64,000 bases of DNA from Marinobacter sp. SS13-12 (GCF_030227115.1 NZ_JASSUA010000002.1:1-64000); one strand, 5' to 3'. Positions 41,771 through 51,695 are shown, counted from the first letter of the stretch. The notes: generated by a model from the sequence alone, not told the origin. Program-made: numbers and translations.

Positions 41771-43705
41771 TTACTTCACCGCCTTGAGTGACTGGCTGTT
41801 TTCCATTCGCTCCCGGCGGCCTTCAATAGCACGTCTGATGCCTTCTGCATCCAGGCCGCAGGAAGACAGCAGTTCTCCGTGCTTGCCATGATCAATGAAG
41901 GTATCCGGAAGTCCGATCTGCAGCAGGGGCTGACTGATGCCGCGGCTGTTCAGGAACTCCGCCACCGCGCTGCCGGCACCGCCGGCGATCGCATTTTCCT
42001 CGACAGTCACCAGCAGGTCGTGTTGCTCTGCCAGAAACAGGATCAGTTCCTCATCCAGCGGCTTCACAAAGCGCATATCGGCCACCGTTGCGCCCAGTGC
42101 TTCGGCGGCTTCCAGTGCAGGCGTCAGCAAGGTGCCAAAGTTCAGGATGGCGATGCCCGTGCCTTCTCTTGCCAGCCGACCCTTGCCGATGGGCAGGGGA
42201 GCGAGCTCCCTGATAATCTCGGAACCCGGTCCGGTTCCCCGCGGGTAGCGGACCGCAGCGGGGCCATCAAACAGCATGCCCGTATGCAACAACTGACGGG
42301 TTTCGTTTTCGTCAGAGGGTGCCATCACGATCATATTGGGTATGCACCGCAGGTAACTGATATCGAAAGCACCGGCGTGGGTGGGGCCGTCTTCGCCCAC
42401 CAGGCCAGCGCGGTCAATGGCAAACAGTACATCCAGGTTCTGTATCGCCACATCGTGGATCAACTGGTCGTAGGCCCGTTGCAGGAACGTGGAATAGATG
42501 GCAACCACCGGCTTGGCGCCATCACAGGCGAGACCTGCCGCCAAGGTAACCGAGTGCTGCTCGGCAATGGCAACGTCAAAATACCGGTCCGGAAAGCGCT
42601 GGGAGAACGCCAGCAGGTCAGAGCCCTCACACATGGCCGGGGTGATGCCGACGATGCGTTCGTCCGCCTCTGCGGCGTCACACAGCCACTGACCAAAGAC
42701 ATTGGCGTACTTGGGCTTCGATGGTTTGGGCACTACCGGCTCCGGTTTGCTGGCGGGCACCGGCTCGATCTTGTTGATGGCGTGGTAGCCAACGGGGTCG
42801 GCTTCGGCGGGCGCGAAGCCTTTGCCCTTGGTGGTTACAACATGCAGGAATTGCGGGCCGTCCAGCTCGCGGATATTTTCCAGGGTTTCCACCAGCAGGG
42901 GCAGGTCATGGCCGTCGATGGGGCCGATGTAGTTGAAGCCGAGTTCCTCGAACAGGGTGCCCGGGGCAATCATGCCCTTGAAGTGTTCCTCGGTCTTGCG
43001 GGCCAGCGCCATCAGGTGTGGTGCTGCCTGCAGTACCCGTTTGCTGCTGTCCCGCACCTGGTTGTAGGTGCGGCTGGCCAGCAACTTGGCGAAGTAGTTC
43101 GACAGCCCGCCCACATTATGGGAAATGGACATGTCGTTGTCGTTGAGGATAACCAGCATGTCGGCATGCAGGTGGCCGGCGTGATTCAGCGCCTCGAAGG
43201 CCATTCCTGCGGTCATGGCACCGTCACCGATCACGGCGATGCTCTTGCGTCCGGTACCCTGCAGGCGCGCGGCCACGGCCATGCCCAGGGCAGCACTGAT
43301 CGAGGTGCTGGAATGCCCTACGCCGAAGGTGTCGTATTCGCTCTCGGCGCGTTTGGGAAAACCCGCCAGGCCGTCTTTGCGTCGAATGCTGTGCATGCGT
43401 TCGCGGCGACCGGTGAGGATCTTGTGAGGGTAGGCCTGATGCCCCACATCCCACACCAGACGGTCTTCTGGCGTGTTAAAGACATAGTGCAAGGCCACGG
43501 TCAGTTCCAGAACGCCCAGACCCGCACCGAAGTGTCCGCCAGTCTGACCTACCGACCATAGCAGAAACGCGCGCAATTCCCTTGCCAGCTGGGTGAGCTG
43601 GTCATCTGCCAGCTCCCGCAGCTGTGCTGGAGCATCTATCCTGTCCAGAAGCGGCGTGTTGGGCCGTTTTGACGGGATTTCCTTGAAAGTATATGTATCC
43701 TGCAT
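41771..43705 (-). CDS. dxs: 1-deoxy-D-xylulose-5-phosphate synthase
   Basis: Dxs joins pyruvate and glyceraldehyde 3-phosphate with thiamine diphosphate, the first step of the MEP isoprenoid pathway. The thiamine-binding [18 protein letters not shown] and the KGKGFAPAE segment are typical. The protein has 644 residues. It is the last gene of xseB-ispA-dxs, 143 bases after ispA; that gap also holds a possible internal promoter. Its product feeds the substrate of IspA, encoded just upstream. Confidence 0.97.
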   Translation of the reverse strand: MQDTYTFKEIPSKRPNTPLLDRIDAPAQLRELADDQLTQLARELRAFLLWSVGQTGGHFGAGLGVLELTVALHYVFNTPEDRLVWDVGHQAYPHKILTGRRERMHSIRRKDGLAGFPKRAESEYDTFGVGHSSTSISAALGMAVAARLQGTGRKSIAVIGDGAMTAGMAFEALNHAGHLHADMLVILNDNDMSISHNVGGLSNYFAKLLASRTYNQVRDSSKRVLQAAPHLMALARKTEEHFKGMIAPGTLFEELGFNYIGPIDGHDLPLLVETLENIRELDGPQFLHVVTTKGKGFAPAEADPVGYHAINKIEPVPASKPEPVVPKPSKPKYANVFGQWLCDAAEADERIVGITPAMCEGSDLLAFSQRFPDRYFDVAIAEQHSVTLAAGLACDGAKPVVAIYSTFLQRAYDQLIHDVAIQNLDVLFAIDRAGLVGEDGPTHAGAFDISYLRCIPNMIVMAPSDENETRQLLHTGMLFDGPAAVRYPRGTGPGSEIIRELAPLPIGKGRLAREGTGIAILNFGTLLTPALEAAEALGATVADMRFVKPLDEELILFLAEQHDLLVTVEENAIAGGAGSAVAEFLNSRGISQPLLQIGLPDTFIDHGKHGELLSSCGLDAEGIRRAIEGRRERMENSQSLKAVK

Positions 43706-43746
43706 CTGCTCGGGTCTTTTCCGGGTGGTTCAAAAATGTGGTTTCT

Positions 43747-43752
43747 ATTATA
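43747..43752 (-). promoter_or_regulatory. Possible internal dxs promoter (-10)
   Basis: A perfect TATAAT on the minus strand lies 42 bases before the dxs ATG, in the 143-base gap after ispA. The -35 region has no good match. Confidence 0.35.
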
Positions 43753-43848
43753 GGGGATGAAGGGACCCGGTTTCATACTGATTGGGCCAGACGGGCTCCA
43801 CCAGTCCTCCACCTTCAGTGCCAGTGTGCATGCCAGTGCCGTGGTGGT

Positions 43849-44748
43849 TCAATGGGTACGGGCCACCACGTAACCGGCCATGTCTCTGAGTATGTCGCCT
43901 TCCTTGCCGAACCCCTCAAGGCTGGACAGTGCCGAATCCAGCAGCTGGGACAAGTAGTCCCTGGCGCCGGCAGTGCCAAGCAGTGACGGGTAGGTAGGTT
44001 TGGAGCGGGCGAGGTCCGATCCCTGGGGTTTGCCGATGACGGTCGTATCACCTTCAATATCCAGAAGATCATCCTGCACCTGGAAGGCAAGCCCCAGGGT
44101 TTGTGAATAAATCGTAAGGGCTGCCAGTTGCTCCTCGCCAACATCGGGAGCAGTCAGTGCGCCTATCCGCACGCTGGCGGCAATCAGGGCTCCGGTCTTG
44201 TGGCGATGCATGGTCTCCAGCTGGTCGATGGTCAGGCTCTTGCCGACCGATTCCAGGTCTATAGCCTGGCCGCCCACCATGCCCAGGTGCCCGCTCGCGG
44301 AGGCCAGCTCCCTGATCATGGCCAGGCGGATCTGGTCATCCAGCCCAGGTGCTTCTGCCAGCCAGCCGAATGCCATGGCCTGCAGCGCATCACCCGCAAG
44401 AATGGCGGTCGCTTCGTCAAAGGCAATATGGGTTGTGGCCCGGCCCCGACGCAGTTCGTCGTCATCCATGGCGGGCAGGTCATCATGGATCAGCGAATAG
44501 GCATGGATCAGCTCCAGGGTGCACGCCGGAACAGTCGCGCTGCCCGGCGACTGCCCCACGGCTGCCGCTGCCGCCAGACACAGGGCCGGTCGAATTCGCT
44601 TGCCGCCCCCCAGTACACTGTATCGCATGGCCTGTTGAAGGCGTTCAGAACTGTTGCCCGACATGGCCAGCCGGCACTCCAGTTCTGCATCGATCCGGCT
44701 GCGGCAATGCTCCAGGAATGTCACCAGGCGGGTATTCGGTGTTGGCAT
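43849..44748 (-). CDS. ispA: (2E,6E)-farnesyl diphosphate synthase
   Basis: IspA elongates dimethylallyl diphosphate to farnesyl diphosphate, precursor of quinone side chains and the undecaprenyl carrier. The first aspartate-rich motif is DDLPAMDDDELRRG and the second DDLLDIEGD. The protein has 299 residues from the ATG at 44748, as in E. coli. The longer open frame through xseB is unsupported. Its first base overlaps the xseB stop (ATGA). Confidence 0.96.
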   Translation of the reverse strand: MPTPNTRLVTFLEHCRSRIDAELECRLAMSGNSSERLQQAMRYSVLGGGKRIRPALCLAAAAAVGQSPGSATVPACTLELIHAYSLIHDDLPAMDDDELRRGRATTHIAFDEATAILAGDALQAMAFGWLAEAPGLDDQIRLAMIRELASASGHLGMVGGQAIDLESVGKSLTIDQLETMHRHKTGALIAASVRIGALTAPDVGEEQLAALTIYSQTLGLAFQVQDDLLDIEGDTTVIGKPQGSDLARSKPTYPSLLGTAGARDYLSQLLDSALSSLEGFGKEGDILRDMAGYVVARTH

Positions 44749-45002
44749 CAGGCAGGTTCGTCCGGGGTAAAAGGTCTGGTTTCCAGTGTGCCATCGCTGT
44801 TTTCCACCAACTGCTCCACTCGCTGTTCCGCTGTCTTGAGTGCCTGCTGGCACTCGCGTGTGAGCTTTACGCCCCGTTCGAATGCCGTCAGTGACTGCTC
44901 CAGGGACAGTTCGCCCTGCTCCAGGTCACGGACCAGTTTTTCCAGCTCATCCAGGGACTTTTCAAAGTCGGCGATGGACGCCGTGCTTTTCTCACCGGCC
45001 AT
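44748..45002 (-). CDS. xseB: Exodeoxyribonuclease VII small subunit
   Basis: XseB is the small subunit of exonuclease VII, a single-strand DNA exonuclease. The 84-residue protein has the family core [23 protein letters not shown] (in parts) and [15 protein letters not shown]. It is directly upstream of ispA, the common arrangement. The larger subunit gene xseA is not in the window. Confidence 0.95.
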   Translation of the reverse strand: MAGEKSTASIADFEKSLDELEKLVRDLEQGELSLEQSLTAFERGVKLTRECQQALKTAEQRVEQLVENSDGTLETRPFTPDEPA

Positions 45003-45019
45003 ACGGGGCCTCCGGTTGC

Positions 45020-45045
45020 TTGGCGGAATTTGGCGGATTATATCA
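45020..45045 (-). promoter_or_regulatory. Extended -10 promoter of xseB-ispA-dxs with tandem repeat
   Basis: On the minus strand TGATATAAT is a perfect extended -10 (TATAAT at 45037-45042). Directly downstream TCCGCCAA occurs twice, 10 bases apart (plus-strand TTGGCGGA at 45020 and 45030), a possible regulator site at the start point. It lies between the NRDE gene and xseB, so xseB-ispA-dxs has its own start. Confidence 0.6.
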
Positions 45046-45050
45046 AAGCT

Positions 45051-45836
45051 TCAGGCCGGCCGCTGCCAGCAGAATGCTCTGGCGTCTTCCTTTTTGCCCT
45101 CAGGCCCCCAGACCTGTTCGGTGACGCGGATCTCACCGGAGGTGCTGACGGTGACAACCGTGGTGGCGCGGGTACCATAATCACTGCCAATGATAAACGG
45201 AGACGAAAGGAACCGCTCTGTCTCCCGGCCCACCCCGGTGTCCGGCAACTCCCGGTCAGGCGCGGGCGTGGTGTCTTGCAGGCGGGTGATCAGGTTCTGA
45301 TGGAGCTCCTCGGTCGTCCCGGAGCTTGCACTCTCAAGCAGTTCTGTAACCGAGTTCCTGAGCCGGAGCAGTTTGGGCCAGGGTGTTTGCAGCAGATGAT
45401 TGCTGAGACCATAAATGCCACGGTGAACGTGGCGGCCGGGGTGGGCGTCGCGATTGCTGAAATACCAGCCATGTTGCGTATTCAGGCTGACCAGGTTGAA
45501 GCCGGAATATTGGTTATTCTGTTGCCGAAGCCGGGGTTCCAGCGTCTCGCTGTCCTGGGCAAGGGCCATTAGTGGAAGTTCGCCCCGGGAGTGGGTGCCC
45601 GGTGCCTGCGTGCCTTCCCGTACATTGGTCACGGCACAGACCTGGCCATTGATGTCGACGGCAAGCCAGGTGCCACCGGAGAGCAGATCCCGACCCGCAA
45701 GGACCTCCCGCCCGGCGGTTTCACTGGCCCACCAGTCCATGGCCGCGGTAGGGCGGCGAAAGAACTCGTCGCGATTGGCCGCCACCACCAGTGGAAAGTC
45801 AGGATGCTGTCGCAGGGAAAAAACAATCAGGCACAT
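45051..45836 (-). CDS. NRDE family protein (TANGO2-like)
   Basis: The protein starts MCLIVF and has VVAANRDEFF, the NRDE motif that names this family (related to eukaryotic TANGO2). Other members have N-terminal Cys2 as a possible nucleophile after methionine removal, which this one also has. It has 261 residues, the usual size. Function is unknown; a hydrolase related to the N-terminal-nucleophile fold is suspected. It is divergent from the TauE-type gene. Confidence 0.88.
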   Translation of the reverse strand: MCLIVFSLRQHPDFPLVVAANRDEFFRRPTAAMDWWASETAGREVLAGRDLLSGGTWLAVDINGQVCAVTNVREGTQAPGTHSRGELPLMALAQDSETLEPRLRQQNNQYSGFNLVSLNTQHGWYFSNRDAHPGRHVHRGIYGLSNHLLQTPWPKLLRLRNSVTELLESASSGTTEELHQNLITRLQDTTPAPDRELPDTGVGRETERFLSSPFIIGSDYGTRATTVVTVSTSGEIRVTEQVWGPEGKKEDARAFCWQRPA

Positions 45837-45921
45837 GAAGGGGGCTCATCCATCGCGAGTGAACAAAGAGGCGTCGATGTGTATCATACCAGCCTGTTTT
45901 ATTCTCTGCGTGTGGCTGAGT

Positions 45922-46716
45922 ATGACCCTGATTGCGGTAATTGGTCTTTATCTGGCGCTGGGCGCCCTGGCGGGCACCATGGCGGGCCTGTTTGGCATTG
46001 GTGGTGGCCTGGTCATTGTGCCGGTACTGATCTTCAGTTTTGGCCTGCAGGGGGTCAGTAGTGAAATCGCCGCGCACCTGGCCGTGGGAACGTCGCTGGC
46101 AACCATCGTCTTCACTTCAATGAGCTCCATACGCTCGCATCACCTTCATCAAGCGGTTCGCTGGGAAATTTTTCGCCCAATGACTGCGGGTATCGTGGTA
46201 GGTGCGATACTCGGTGCCTGGACGGCATCCATGCTCAGTGGCGATGCGCTGGAACTGATCATCGGTGTGTTTGTCATTCTGGTGGCGTTGAAAATGCTCC
46301 TGGAGGTCAATCCGAAACCCGGTCGCGATGTACCCGGTTCGGTAGGGCTGGGTGGCGCAGGTGCAGGAATCGGTTGGGCATCTGCGATTTTCGGTATCGG
46401 TGGCGGCACACTGACGGTACCTTTCCTGAGCTGGTGCAATGTCCGAATGCAGCAGGCTGTGGGAACCTCCGCCGCCTGCGGCCTGCCCATTGCTGTGGCC
46501 GGTGCGCTGGCGAATATGGGTACCGGCTGGCAGAACCCGCATCTGCCGGACCTCAGTGTGGGCTTCATTTATTTGCCGGCGTTTCTGGGTATTGTACTGA
46601 CCAGCGTATTGTTCGCCCGGGTCGGTGCCAACCTGGCACACCGCCTGGACGCCGCTCTGTTGAAAAAAATCTTCGCCATGGTACTGATCGTGGTGGGTAT
46701 CCGTTTTCTGTTATGA
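45922..46716 (+). CDS. TauE/SafE family sulfite exporter-like permease
   Basis: A membrane protein of about eight helices of the TauE/SafE family, whose members export sulfite or other organic and sulfur anions. The repeated signature is present twice: GTMAGLFGIGGGLVIVPVL near the start and GWASAIFGIGGGTLTVPFL in the middle. From the ATG at 45922 it has 264 residues. An ATG at 45877 has a better ribosome site (AAAGAGG) but adds 15 hydrophobic residues to helix 1, so the start is open. The substrate cannot be inferred. lgt follows 15 bases later. Confidence 0.88.
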   Translation: MTLIAVIGLYLALGALAGTMAGLFGIGGGLVIVPVLIFSFGLQGVSSEIAAHLAVGTSLATIVFTSMSSIRSHHLHQAVRWEIFRPMTAGIVVGAILGAWTASMLSGDALELIIGVFVILVALKMLLEVNPKPGRDVPGSVGLGGAGAGIGWASAIFGIGGGTLTVPFLSWCNVRMQQAVGTSAACGLPIAVAGALANMGTGWQNPHLPDLSVGFIYLPAFLGIVLTSVLFARVGANLAHRLDAALLKKIFAMVLIVVGIRFLL

Positions 46717-46731
46717 CCTGAGGGGTTATTG

Positions 46732-47520
46732 ATGCTCCAGCATCCGCAAATTGATCCGGTGGCCATTGCCATTGGACCTATGAAAATACACTGGTATGGC
46801 CTGACCTACCTGGTTGGTTTTCTCGTTGGCTGGTGGCTGGGCCGCATTCGCGCCCGCAAACCCTGGTCGCCCATCACCGAAGTCCAGATGGGTGACATGC
46901 TTTTCTACATTGCCCTGGGTGTCATACTTGGTGGCCGCTTTGGTTATGTGATCTTCTACAACTTCGGTGCCTTCGCTGCCGACCCACTGATGTTGGTGAG
47001 GGTCTGGGAGGGAGGTATGTCCTTCCACGGAGGCCTGCTGGGCGTGATGGTCGCCATCTGGTGGTTCGGCCGTAAAGTGGACCGCACCTTCTGGCAAATC
47101 GCCGACTTCGTCGCGCCGCTGGTGCCGGTGGGCCTGGGCGCTGGCCGCATCGGCAACTTCATCAATGGCGAACTCTGGGGCAAGCCCACGGACCTTCCCT
47201 GGGGCATGGTCTTCCGCACCGCCCCGGATGCCCTGGCGCGACATCCGTCCCAGCTGTACCAGTTTGCTCTGGAAGGCGTCGTATTTTTTATTATCCTGTG
47301 GTGGTTCTCCTCCAAACCCAGGCCCCGCATGGCCGTGTCGGGCCTGTTCCTGGCATGCTATGGCATCTTCCGCTTCCTGGTGGAATTTGTTCGCCAGCCA
47401 GACCCTCAACTGGGTTATCTGGCTTTTGACTGGCTCACCATGGGGCAGGTGCTGTCATTCCCGATGATCCTCGCGGGTGTTGCACTGATTGTTTTTGCTT
47501 ACCGGAGAAACGCTGAATGA
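46732..47520 (+). CDS. lgt: Prolipoprotein diacylglyceryl transferase
   Basis: Lgt attaches diacylglycerol to the lipobox cysteine of prolipoproteins at the inner membrane. The signature [13 protein letters not shown] and the HGGLLGVM motif are present within seven predicted membrane helices. The protein has 262 residues. Its ATG has GAGGGG upstream, and the stop overlaps the thyA ATG by 4 bases. The lipoprotein LpoA of this window would be a client. Confidence 0.97.
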   Translation: MLQHPQIDPVAIAIGPMKIHWYGLTYLVGFLVGWWLGRIRARKPWSPITEVQMGDMLFYIALGVILGGRFGYVIFYNFGAFAADPLMLVRVWEGGMSFHGGLLGVMVAIWWFGRKVDRTFWQIADFVAPLVPVGLGAGRIGNFINGELWGKPTDLPWGMVFRTAPDALARHPSQLYQFALEGVVFFIILWWFSSKPRPRMAVSGLFLACYGIFRFLVEFVRQPDPQLGYLAFDWLTMGQVLSFPMILAGVALIVFAYRRNAE

Positions 47521-48356
47521 AAGCCTATCTCGACCTGATGAAAGACGTGGTAGCCAACGGCATGGACCGCGGTGACCGCACCGGTGTTGGTACCCGTTCC
47601 GTGTTCGGCCGCCAGATCCGCTTCAACCTACAGGAAGGTTTTCCCCTGGTGACCACCAAAAAAATCCACCTGCGCAGCATCATCCAGGAGCTGTTGTGGT
47701 TCCTGCAGGGCTCCACCGACAACAACTGGCTGAAAGAGCGCAAAGTGTCCATCTGGAACGAATGGGCGCTGGAAAACGGTGATCTGGGGCCGATCTACGG
47801 CAAACAATGGCGCAGCTGGCAATGCCCGGACGGCAGCACCGTTGACCAGATCAGCGACGTGATCGACCAGATCCGCAACAAGCCCAATTCCCGCCGGCTG
47901 ATCGTCTCCGCCTGGAACCCGGCCGAACTCCCTGACGAATCCATCGGCCCCCAGGACAATGTGCGTCAGGGCCGCATGGCGCTGGCCCCCTGCCACTGCC
48001 TGTTCCAGTTCTACGTCTCTGACGGCAGGCTCTCCTGCCAGCTCTACCAGCGCAGCGCAGACCTGTTCCTGGGCGTGCCGTTCAACATCGCGTCCTACGC
48101 ACTGCTGACCCACATGATCGCCCAGCAGTGCGATCTGGATGTCGGAGAGTTCGTTCACACGTTTGGTGATTGCCATCTGTACCAGAACCACCTGACCGAC
48201 GATATCGTCTTCGAGCAGTTAAAGCGTGAGCCACGAGCGTTGCCGAAGCTTGTGATTAAACGGAAGCCTTCGTCGATCTTTGAATACGAGCTTGAGGATT
48301 TCGAGTTTGACGGGTATGACCCTTACCCCGGGATCAAGGCGCCTATTGCGGTTTGA
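47517..48356 (+). CDS. thyA: Thymidylate synthase
   Basis: ThyA methylates dUMP to dTMP with methylene-tetrahydrofolate. The catalytic cysteine lies in [11 protein letters not shown] and the phosphate-binding [12 protein letters not shown] follows. The protein has 279 residues against 264 in E. coli; the extra residues are a short insert before the active site (around [12 protein letters not shown]). It overlaps lgt by 4 bases. folA, whose product regenerates its cofactor, lies downstream beyond a large inverted repeat. Confidence 0.97.
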   Translation: MKAYLDLMKDVVANGMDRGDRTGVGTRSVFGRQIRFNLQEGFPLVTTKKIHLRSIIQELLWFLQGSTDNNWLKERKVSIWNEWALENGDLGPIYGKQWRSWQCPDGSTVDQISDVIDQIRNKPNSRRLIVSAWNPAELPDESIGPQDNVRQGRMALAPCHCLFQFYVSDGRLSCQLYQRSADLFLGVPFNIASYALLTHMIAQQCDLDVGEFVHTFGDCHLYQNHLTDDIVFEQLKREPRALPKLVIKRKPSSIFEYELEDFEFDGYDPYPGIKAPIAV

Positions 48357-48462
48357 CCCTCTGGCCTGGTTTCCGGCCCTTTGGTTTCGGGGGCTGCAGG
48401 TCAGCGGGTGGGGCTTTATCCCGAAGTAGTCATTGATCAGCCGACTGAATTGTCGAATCGCG

Positions 48463-48568
48463 AGAGGGCGGGAAGATGTGTCCAAAAATGTGCGGAGCCA
48501 TGGATGGCGGAGCCCAAGCCGCGCATGGATGCCTTGAGGCGTTTTTTGGACACATCTTCCCGCCCTCT
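48463..48568. repeat. Perfect 26-bp inverted repeat, possible REP or MITE-like element
   Basis: The 26 bases at 48463-48488 (starting AGAGGGCGGGAAGATGTG) are the exact reverse complement of 48543-48568. The 54-base loop holds two CATGGATG copies (48500 and 48524) and two GGAGCC copies (48496 and 48510). No T-run follows the right arm, so it is not an ordinary terminator. It occupies most of the 271-base thyA-folA gap. I suspect a dispersed repeat of the host genome; copy number cannot be tested inside one window. Confidence 0.8.
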
Positions 48569-48627
48569 TGCAGCCCCCAAAGCCCGAGAGCCCCGGATCC
48601 GGAGCTCCCAAGCCAGAGGTCAAAGCG

Positions 48628-49143
48628 ATGAGGAAAGCACTCATAGTGGCCATGTCCCAAAACCGGGTCATCGGCCGAAACAACAAGCTGCCGTGGTACT
48701 TGCCGGGTGACCTGAAGTACTTCAAGCAGGCCACCATGGGCAAGCCCATTATCATGGGGCGGAAAACCTGGGATTCCATAGGGCGGCCATTGCCCGGGCG
48801 GATGAACGTGGTGATTTCACGGAATCCGGAATGGGAAGTGCCCGCGGGAACAGTGGCGGCAACGTCACTGGACGAAGCGTTGGTGAAAGCTGAAGCTCAG
48901 GCCGAGATTGAAGGCGGGGACGAAGTGATGATTATCGGTGGCGGGCAGATTTACGCCGAAGCCTTGCCGATGGTGGATCGAATCTATATTACCCAGGTGC
49001 ACGCTGACGTGGAGGGAGACGCATTCTTTCCGGAAGTGAACTGGGATGAGTGGGAAGAAATCGGACGGGAGGATTTCTCCGCGTCCGACAACAACCCTTA
49101 CGACTACAGCTTCGTAGTCTATCAGCGACTGAAACAGTCCTGA
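48628..49143 (+). CDS. folA: Dihydrofolate reductase
   Basis: FolA reduces dihydrofolate with NADPH, restoring the tetrahydrofolate that ThyA consumes. NRVIGRNNKLPWYLPGDLKYF is the substrate loop (shown in part), GRKTWDSIGRPLPGR and MIIGGGQIYAEAL form the NADPH site, and YITQVHADVEGDAFFP closes the core. The protein has 171 residues from the ATG at 48628, which has AGAGG upstream; 20 residues of open frame before it lie in the repeat arm and are unsupported. It is convergent with the helicase gene, 9 bases apart. Confidence 0.96.
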   Translation: MRKALIVAMSQNRVIGRNNKLPWYLPGDLKYFKQATMGKPIIMGRKTWDSIGRPLPGRMNVVISRNPEWEVPAGTVAATSLDEALVKAEAQAEIEGGDEVMIIGGGQIYAEALPMVDRIYITQVHADVEGDAFFPEVNWDEWEEIGREDFSASDNNPYDYSFVVYQRLKQS

Positions 49144-49152
49144 GCGCCTGGA

Positions 49153-50664
49153 TTAGCCCTGACGGGGCGGGCGCTTACCGGCGGGTTTGCCGCCCTTGCC
49201 CGGGGGCTTGCCCTTCGGGCCGGGTCCACCACGGCCCTTGGGGCCTTTCTTGAAGCCTGGCTTGTACCCGGGCTTGCCACCAGGACGGCCACCCTTGTGG
49301 TCCCGACGCGGCGGCGCATTGGCGGAAATTTCCGGCAAGGCCTCCGGCTGATCCAGCGGCAGTGAGCCGGGCTGGGACGCTTCCAGCCAGCAGGCCAGGG
49401 CACCGGCCACCATTGCCGTGTCCATTTCATTGCGCTCGGCAATTTCATCCAGCAGCGCCATCGCCTTGGCCAGTTTACCGTCCTCAGCAAAACCCAGCAG
49501 CTGCGTTTCGAACTGCTGTTCGCGCATCTTCTTCAGCTCTACGGGCGAAGGCAGTTGGTAGGATTCCATCGGCGAGTTGGTGGCACGCTCAAGCGTGCGC
49601 AGCCAGCTGCGCTCGCGGGGAGTCACCAGCAAAATCGCCTTGCCTTCCCGGCCGGCGCGGCCGGTACGGCCTACCCGGTGGATATAGGCTTCCGTATCGT
49701 AGGGCACGTCGTAGTTGATGACGTGGGTAATGCGGGGCACGTCCAGGCCGCGCGCAGCTACGTCAGTTGCCACGATGATATCTTTCTTGCCACGCCTGAG
49801 GTCATCCACCGTCTGCTCACGCTGGCGCTGGTTCAGGTCGCCATTCAGCGGTGCCACTGAATGTCCACGGGCTGACAGCTTTTCCGCCAGCAGCGTGGTT
49901 TCCGCTTTGGTACGCACGAAGATAATGGCGGCGTCCAGCGGCTCCACTTCAAGAATGCGTGTCAGCGCATCCAGCTTGCGTTCGGCATAAACCGGCAATA
50001 CAAACTGGGAAATACGCTCAACCGTTCGGGTCTCGCTCTCGATTTTTACTTCCGTGGCATCGCGCAGATAGGTCTGGGCCACTTTCTTGATCTGCGGCGG
50101 CATGGTCGCTGAGAACAGTGCGCGCTGACAATTTTCCGGTGTCTTCGCCAGAATCGCTTCCACGTCATCGATGAAGCCCATGCGAAGCATCTCGTCGGCT
50201 TCGTCCAGCACCAGGGCCTTGAGGCTGTCGAGCTTCAGGGTGCCTTTGCGCAGGTGGTCCAGCATGCGGCCGGGGGTTCCCACGATTACCTGTGCGCCGC
50301 GGCGCAGGCCTTTGATCTGAGGAAAGAAATCCTGGCCACCGTATATCGGCAACACATGAAAGTTACGGAATTTGCTGGCGTAGGTGGTAAACGCCTCGGC
50401 CACCTGGATGGCCAGCTCCCGTGTGGGTGCCAGGACCAGAATCTGCGGCTCCATAAGGGAGGCGTCAATGCGGCTCAGCAGTGGCAGCGCAAAGGCCGCG
50501 GTCTTCCCGGTGCCGGTCTGGGCAACACCCAGAAGATGCTTGCCGGCCAACAGCGCAGGAATGGTCTGGGCCTGTATGGGAGAAGGTTTTTCATAACCGA
50601 CGGCGGCAACAGCTTCAAGGACAGCTGGATCCAGGCCGAGTTCGGCAAAAGACAAGTCAGACAT
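49153..50664 (-). CDS. DEAD-box ATP-dependent RNA helicase
   Basis: A two-domain DEAD-box helicase of the RhlE/CsdA type. Motifs in order: Q motif (PSPIQAQTIPAL), AQTGTGKTAAF, PTRELAIQV, VLDEADEML, FSATMP, ARGLDVPRI and HRVGRTGRAGREG. A C-terminal extension of about 100 residues ends in a low-complexity tail of Gly, Lys, Pro and Arg (about 455-503), likely an RNA-binding region. The ATG at 50664 gives 503 residues. It probably works in ribosome assembly or RNA decay; the exact subfamily (DeaD, RhlE or SrmB) is not fixed. Confidence 0.92.
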   Translation of the reverse strand: MSDLSFAELGLDPAVLEAVAAVGYEKPSPIQAQTIPALLAGKHLLGVAQTGTGKTAAFALPLLSRIDASLMEPQILVLAPTRELAIQVAEAFTTYASKFRNFHVLPIYGGQDFFPQIKGLRRGAQVIVGTPGRMLDHLRKGTLKLDSLKALVLDEADEMLRMGFIDDVEAILAKTPENCQRALFSATMPPQIKKVAQTYLRDATEVKIESETRTVERISQFVLPVYAERKLDALTRILEVEPLDAAIIFVRTKAETTLLAEKLSARGHSVAPLNGDLNQRQREQTVDDLRRGKKDIIVATDVAARGLDVPRITHVINYDVPYDTEAYIHRVGRTGRAGREGKAILLVTPRERSWLRTLERATNSPMESYQLPSPVELKKMREQQFETQLLGFAEDGKLAKAMALLDEIAERNEMDTAMVAGALACWLEASQPGSLPLDQPEALPEISANAPPRRDHKGGRPGGKPGYKPGFKKGPKGRGGPGPKGKPPGKGGKPAGKRPPRQG

Positions 50665-50722
50665 TAATGTACTCGGAATTCGAAGGGTAAAGCATTGCAA
50701 TGCAATGCATGATGTGGCTCGG

Positions 50723-50728
50723 ATTATA
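50723..50728 (-). promoter_or_regulatory. Possible promoter of the DEAD-box helicase gene
   Basis: A perfect TATAAT on the minus strand lies 59 bases before the helicase ATG. The -35 position is weak. The leader holds a palindrome GCATTGCAATGC (50692-50703) followed by a further ATGCAT; cold-shock helicases often have regulated leaders, but this one is short. Confidence 0.45.
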
Positions 50729-50861
50729 ACTGGTTTCTTGAGTCTTTAACACGGCTAATGCCTGTGGGGCGGTAGGTAGTTGCCGGAGCCGGAGTTGCGT
50801 TGCTGGCGGATATTCGGCAATCTCCGGATTGAATCGGATAGGATGCTAATAAGGCAAGCTG

Positions 50862-51650
50862 ATGAATTTCGAAAAGTTATTGGAAGTGGCCGCAAAGGGT
50901 GGCGAAGTGACCATCCCGTCATCGTGGGCCCAGGGCCGAGCCTCGTTTGGTGGTGTGAGTGCGGCGCTTGTGTTTGACCGGATGGCGAATGCTGTTGCGC
51001 CTGGCCGGCCAATGCGGTCCATGCAGGTGTCTTTTGTGGGCCCGGTAACGCCGGAGGAGCCTGCGACGGTCGAGGCCGAACTTCTGCGTGAAGGTAAGGC
51101 TGTCAGCCAGGTGTTGGGGCGCATTGTTCAGGGTGGCGAGCCCAGGCTGATGGTTCTTGCCAGTTTTGGTGGCGACAGGGAGTCTGAAGTGCAGGTGGGC
51201 GCCTTACCGGCGCCGGAAGCGAAACCGGTAGACCAATGTAACGGGTTGGATTATATCAAGGGTGTGACTCCGGAGTTTATCCAGCAGATCGAAATGCGCT
51301 GGGCTTTTGGTAATCTGCCGTTCAGTGGCAAGGGTGGCCGCGAGCTTGGTGGCTGGATGCAGTTCAGGAAGACTCCGGAAACCTTTTCAGACGCGCACAT
51401 TATTGCCCTCGTTGATGCCTGGCCGCCTGCTGTTTTGCCCTACGTAAAAGGACGGGTGAAAACCAGTTCCCTGGCCTGGGCGCTGGATATCGTTCATCCC
51501 AGGCCGGTTCTGGAGCCAGGAGACTGGTTGCTGTACAAGGCGACGATTGACGAGGCAAGTTCCGGATATGGCCACACTCATGCAGGGATCTGGACTGCAC
51601 GCGGAGAGCTGGTAGCTCTGAGCCGGCAAACGGTAACGGTATTTGGATAG
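50862..51650 (+). CDS. Acyl-CoA thioesterase-like protein, double hotdog fold
   Basis: The 262-residue protein resembles the two-domain acyl-CoA thioesterase family (TesB-like, 4HBT type). It has two hotdog-like halves: SWAQGRASFGGVSAALVFDRM with MRSMQVSFVGPV in the first, and WMQFRKTPETFSDAHIIALVDAWPPA in the second (quoted in part). The ATG has AAGG upstream. It would hydrolyse acyl-CoA, but substrate chain length cannot be read. It is divergent from the helicase gene and followed by an MFS transporter. Whether it belongs with the paa-related genes further on is not shown. Confidence 0.82.
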   Translation: MNFEKLLEVAAKGGEVTIPSSWAQGRASFGGVSAALVFDRMANAVAPGRPMRSMQVSFVGPVTPEEPATVEAELLREGKAVSQVLGRIVQGGEPRLMVLASFGGDRESEVQVGALPAPEAKPVDQCNGLDYIKGVTPEFIQQIEMRWAFGNLPFSGKGGRELGGWMQFRKTPETFSDAHIIALVDAWPPAVLPYVKGRVKTSSLAWALDIVHPRPVLEPGDWLLYKATIDEASSGYGHTHAGIWTARGELVALSRQTVTVFG

Positions 51651-51695
51651 CGACAATACCAACGTTCATCCCTGTCTTTGAGGTAAGGAATCCCC

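Noticed and set aside
41879..43561. An open frame of 560 codons on the plus strand
   Set aside because: Antisense to dxs; no family match and no ribosome site.
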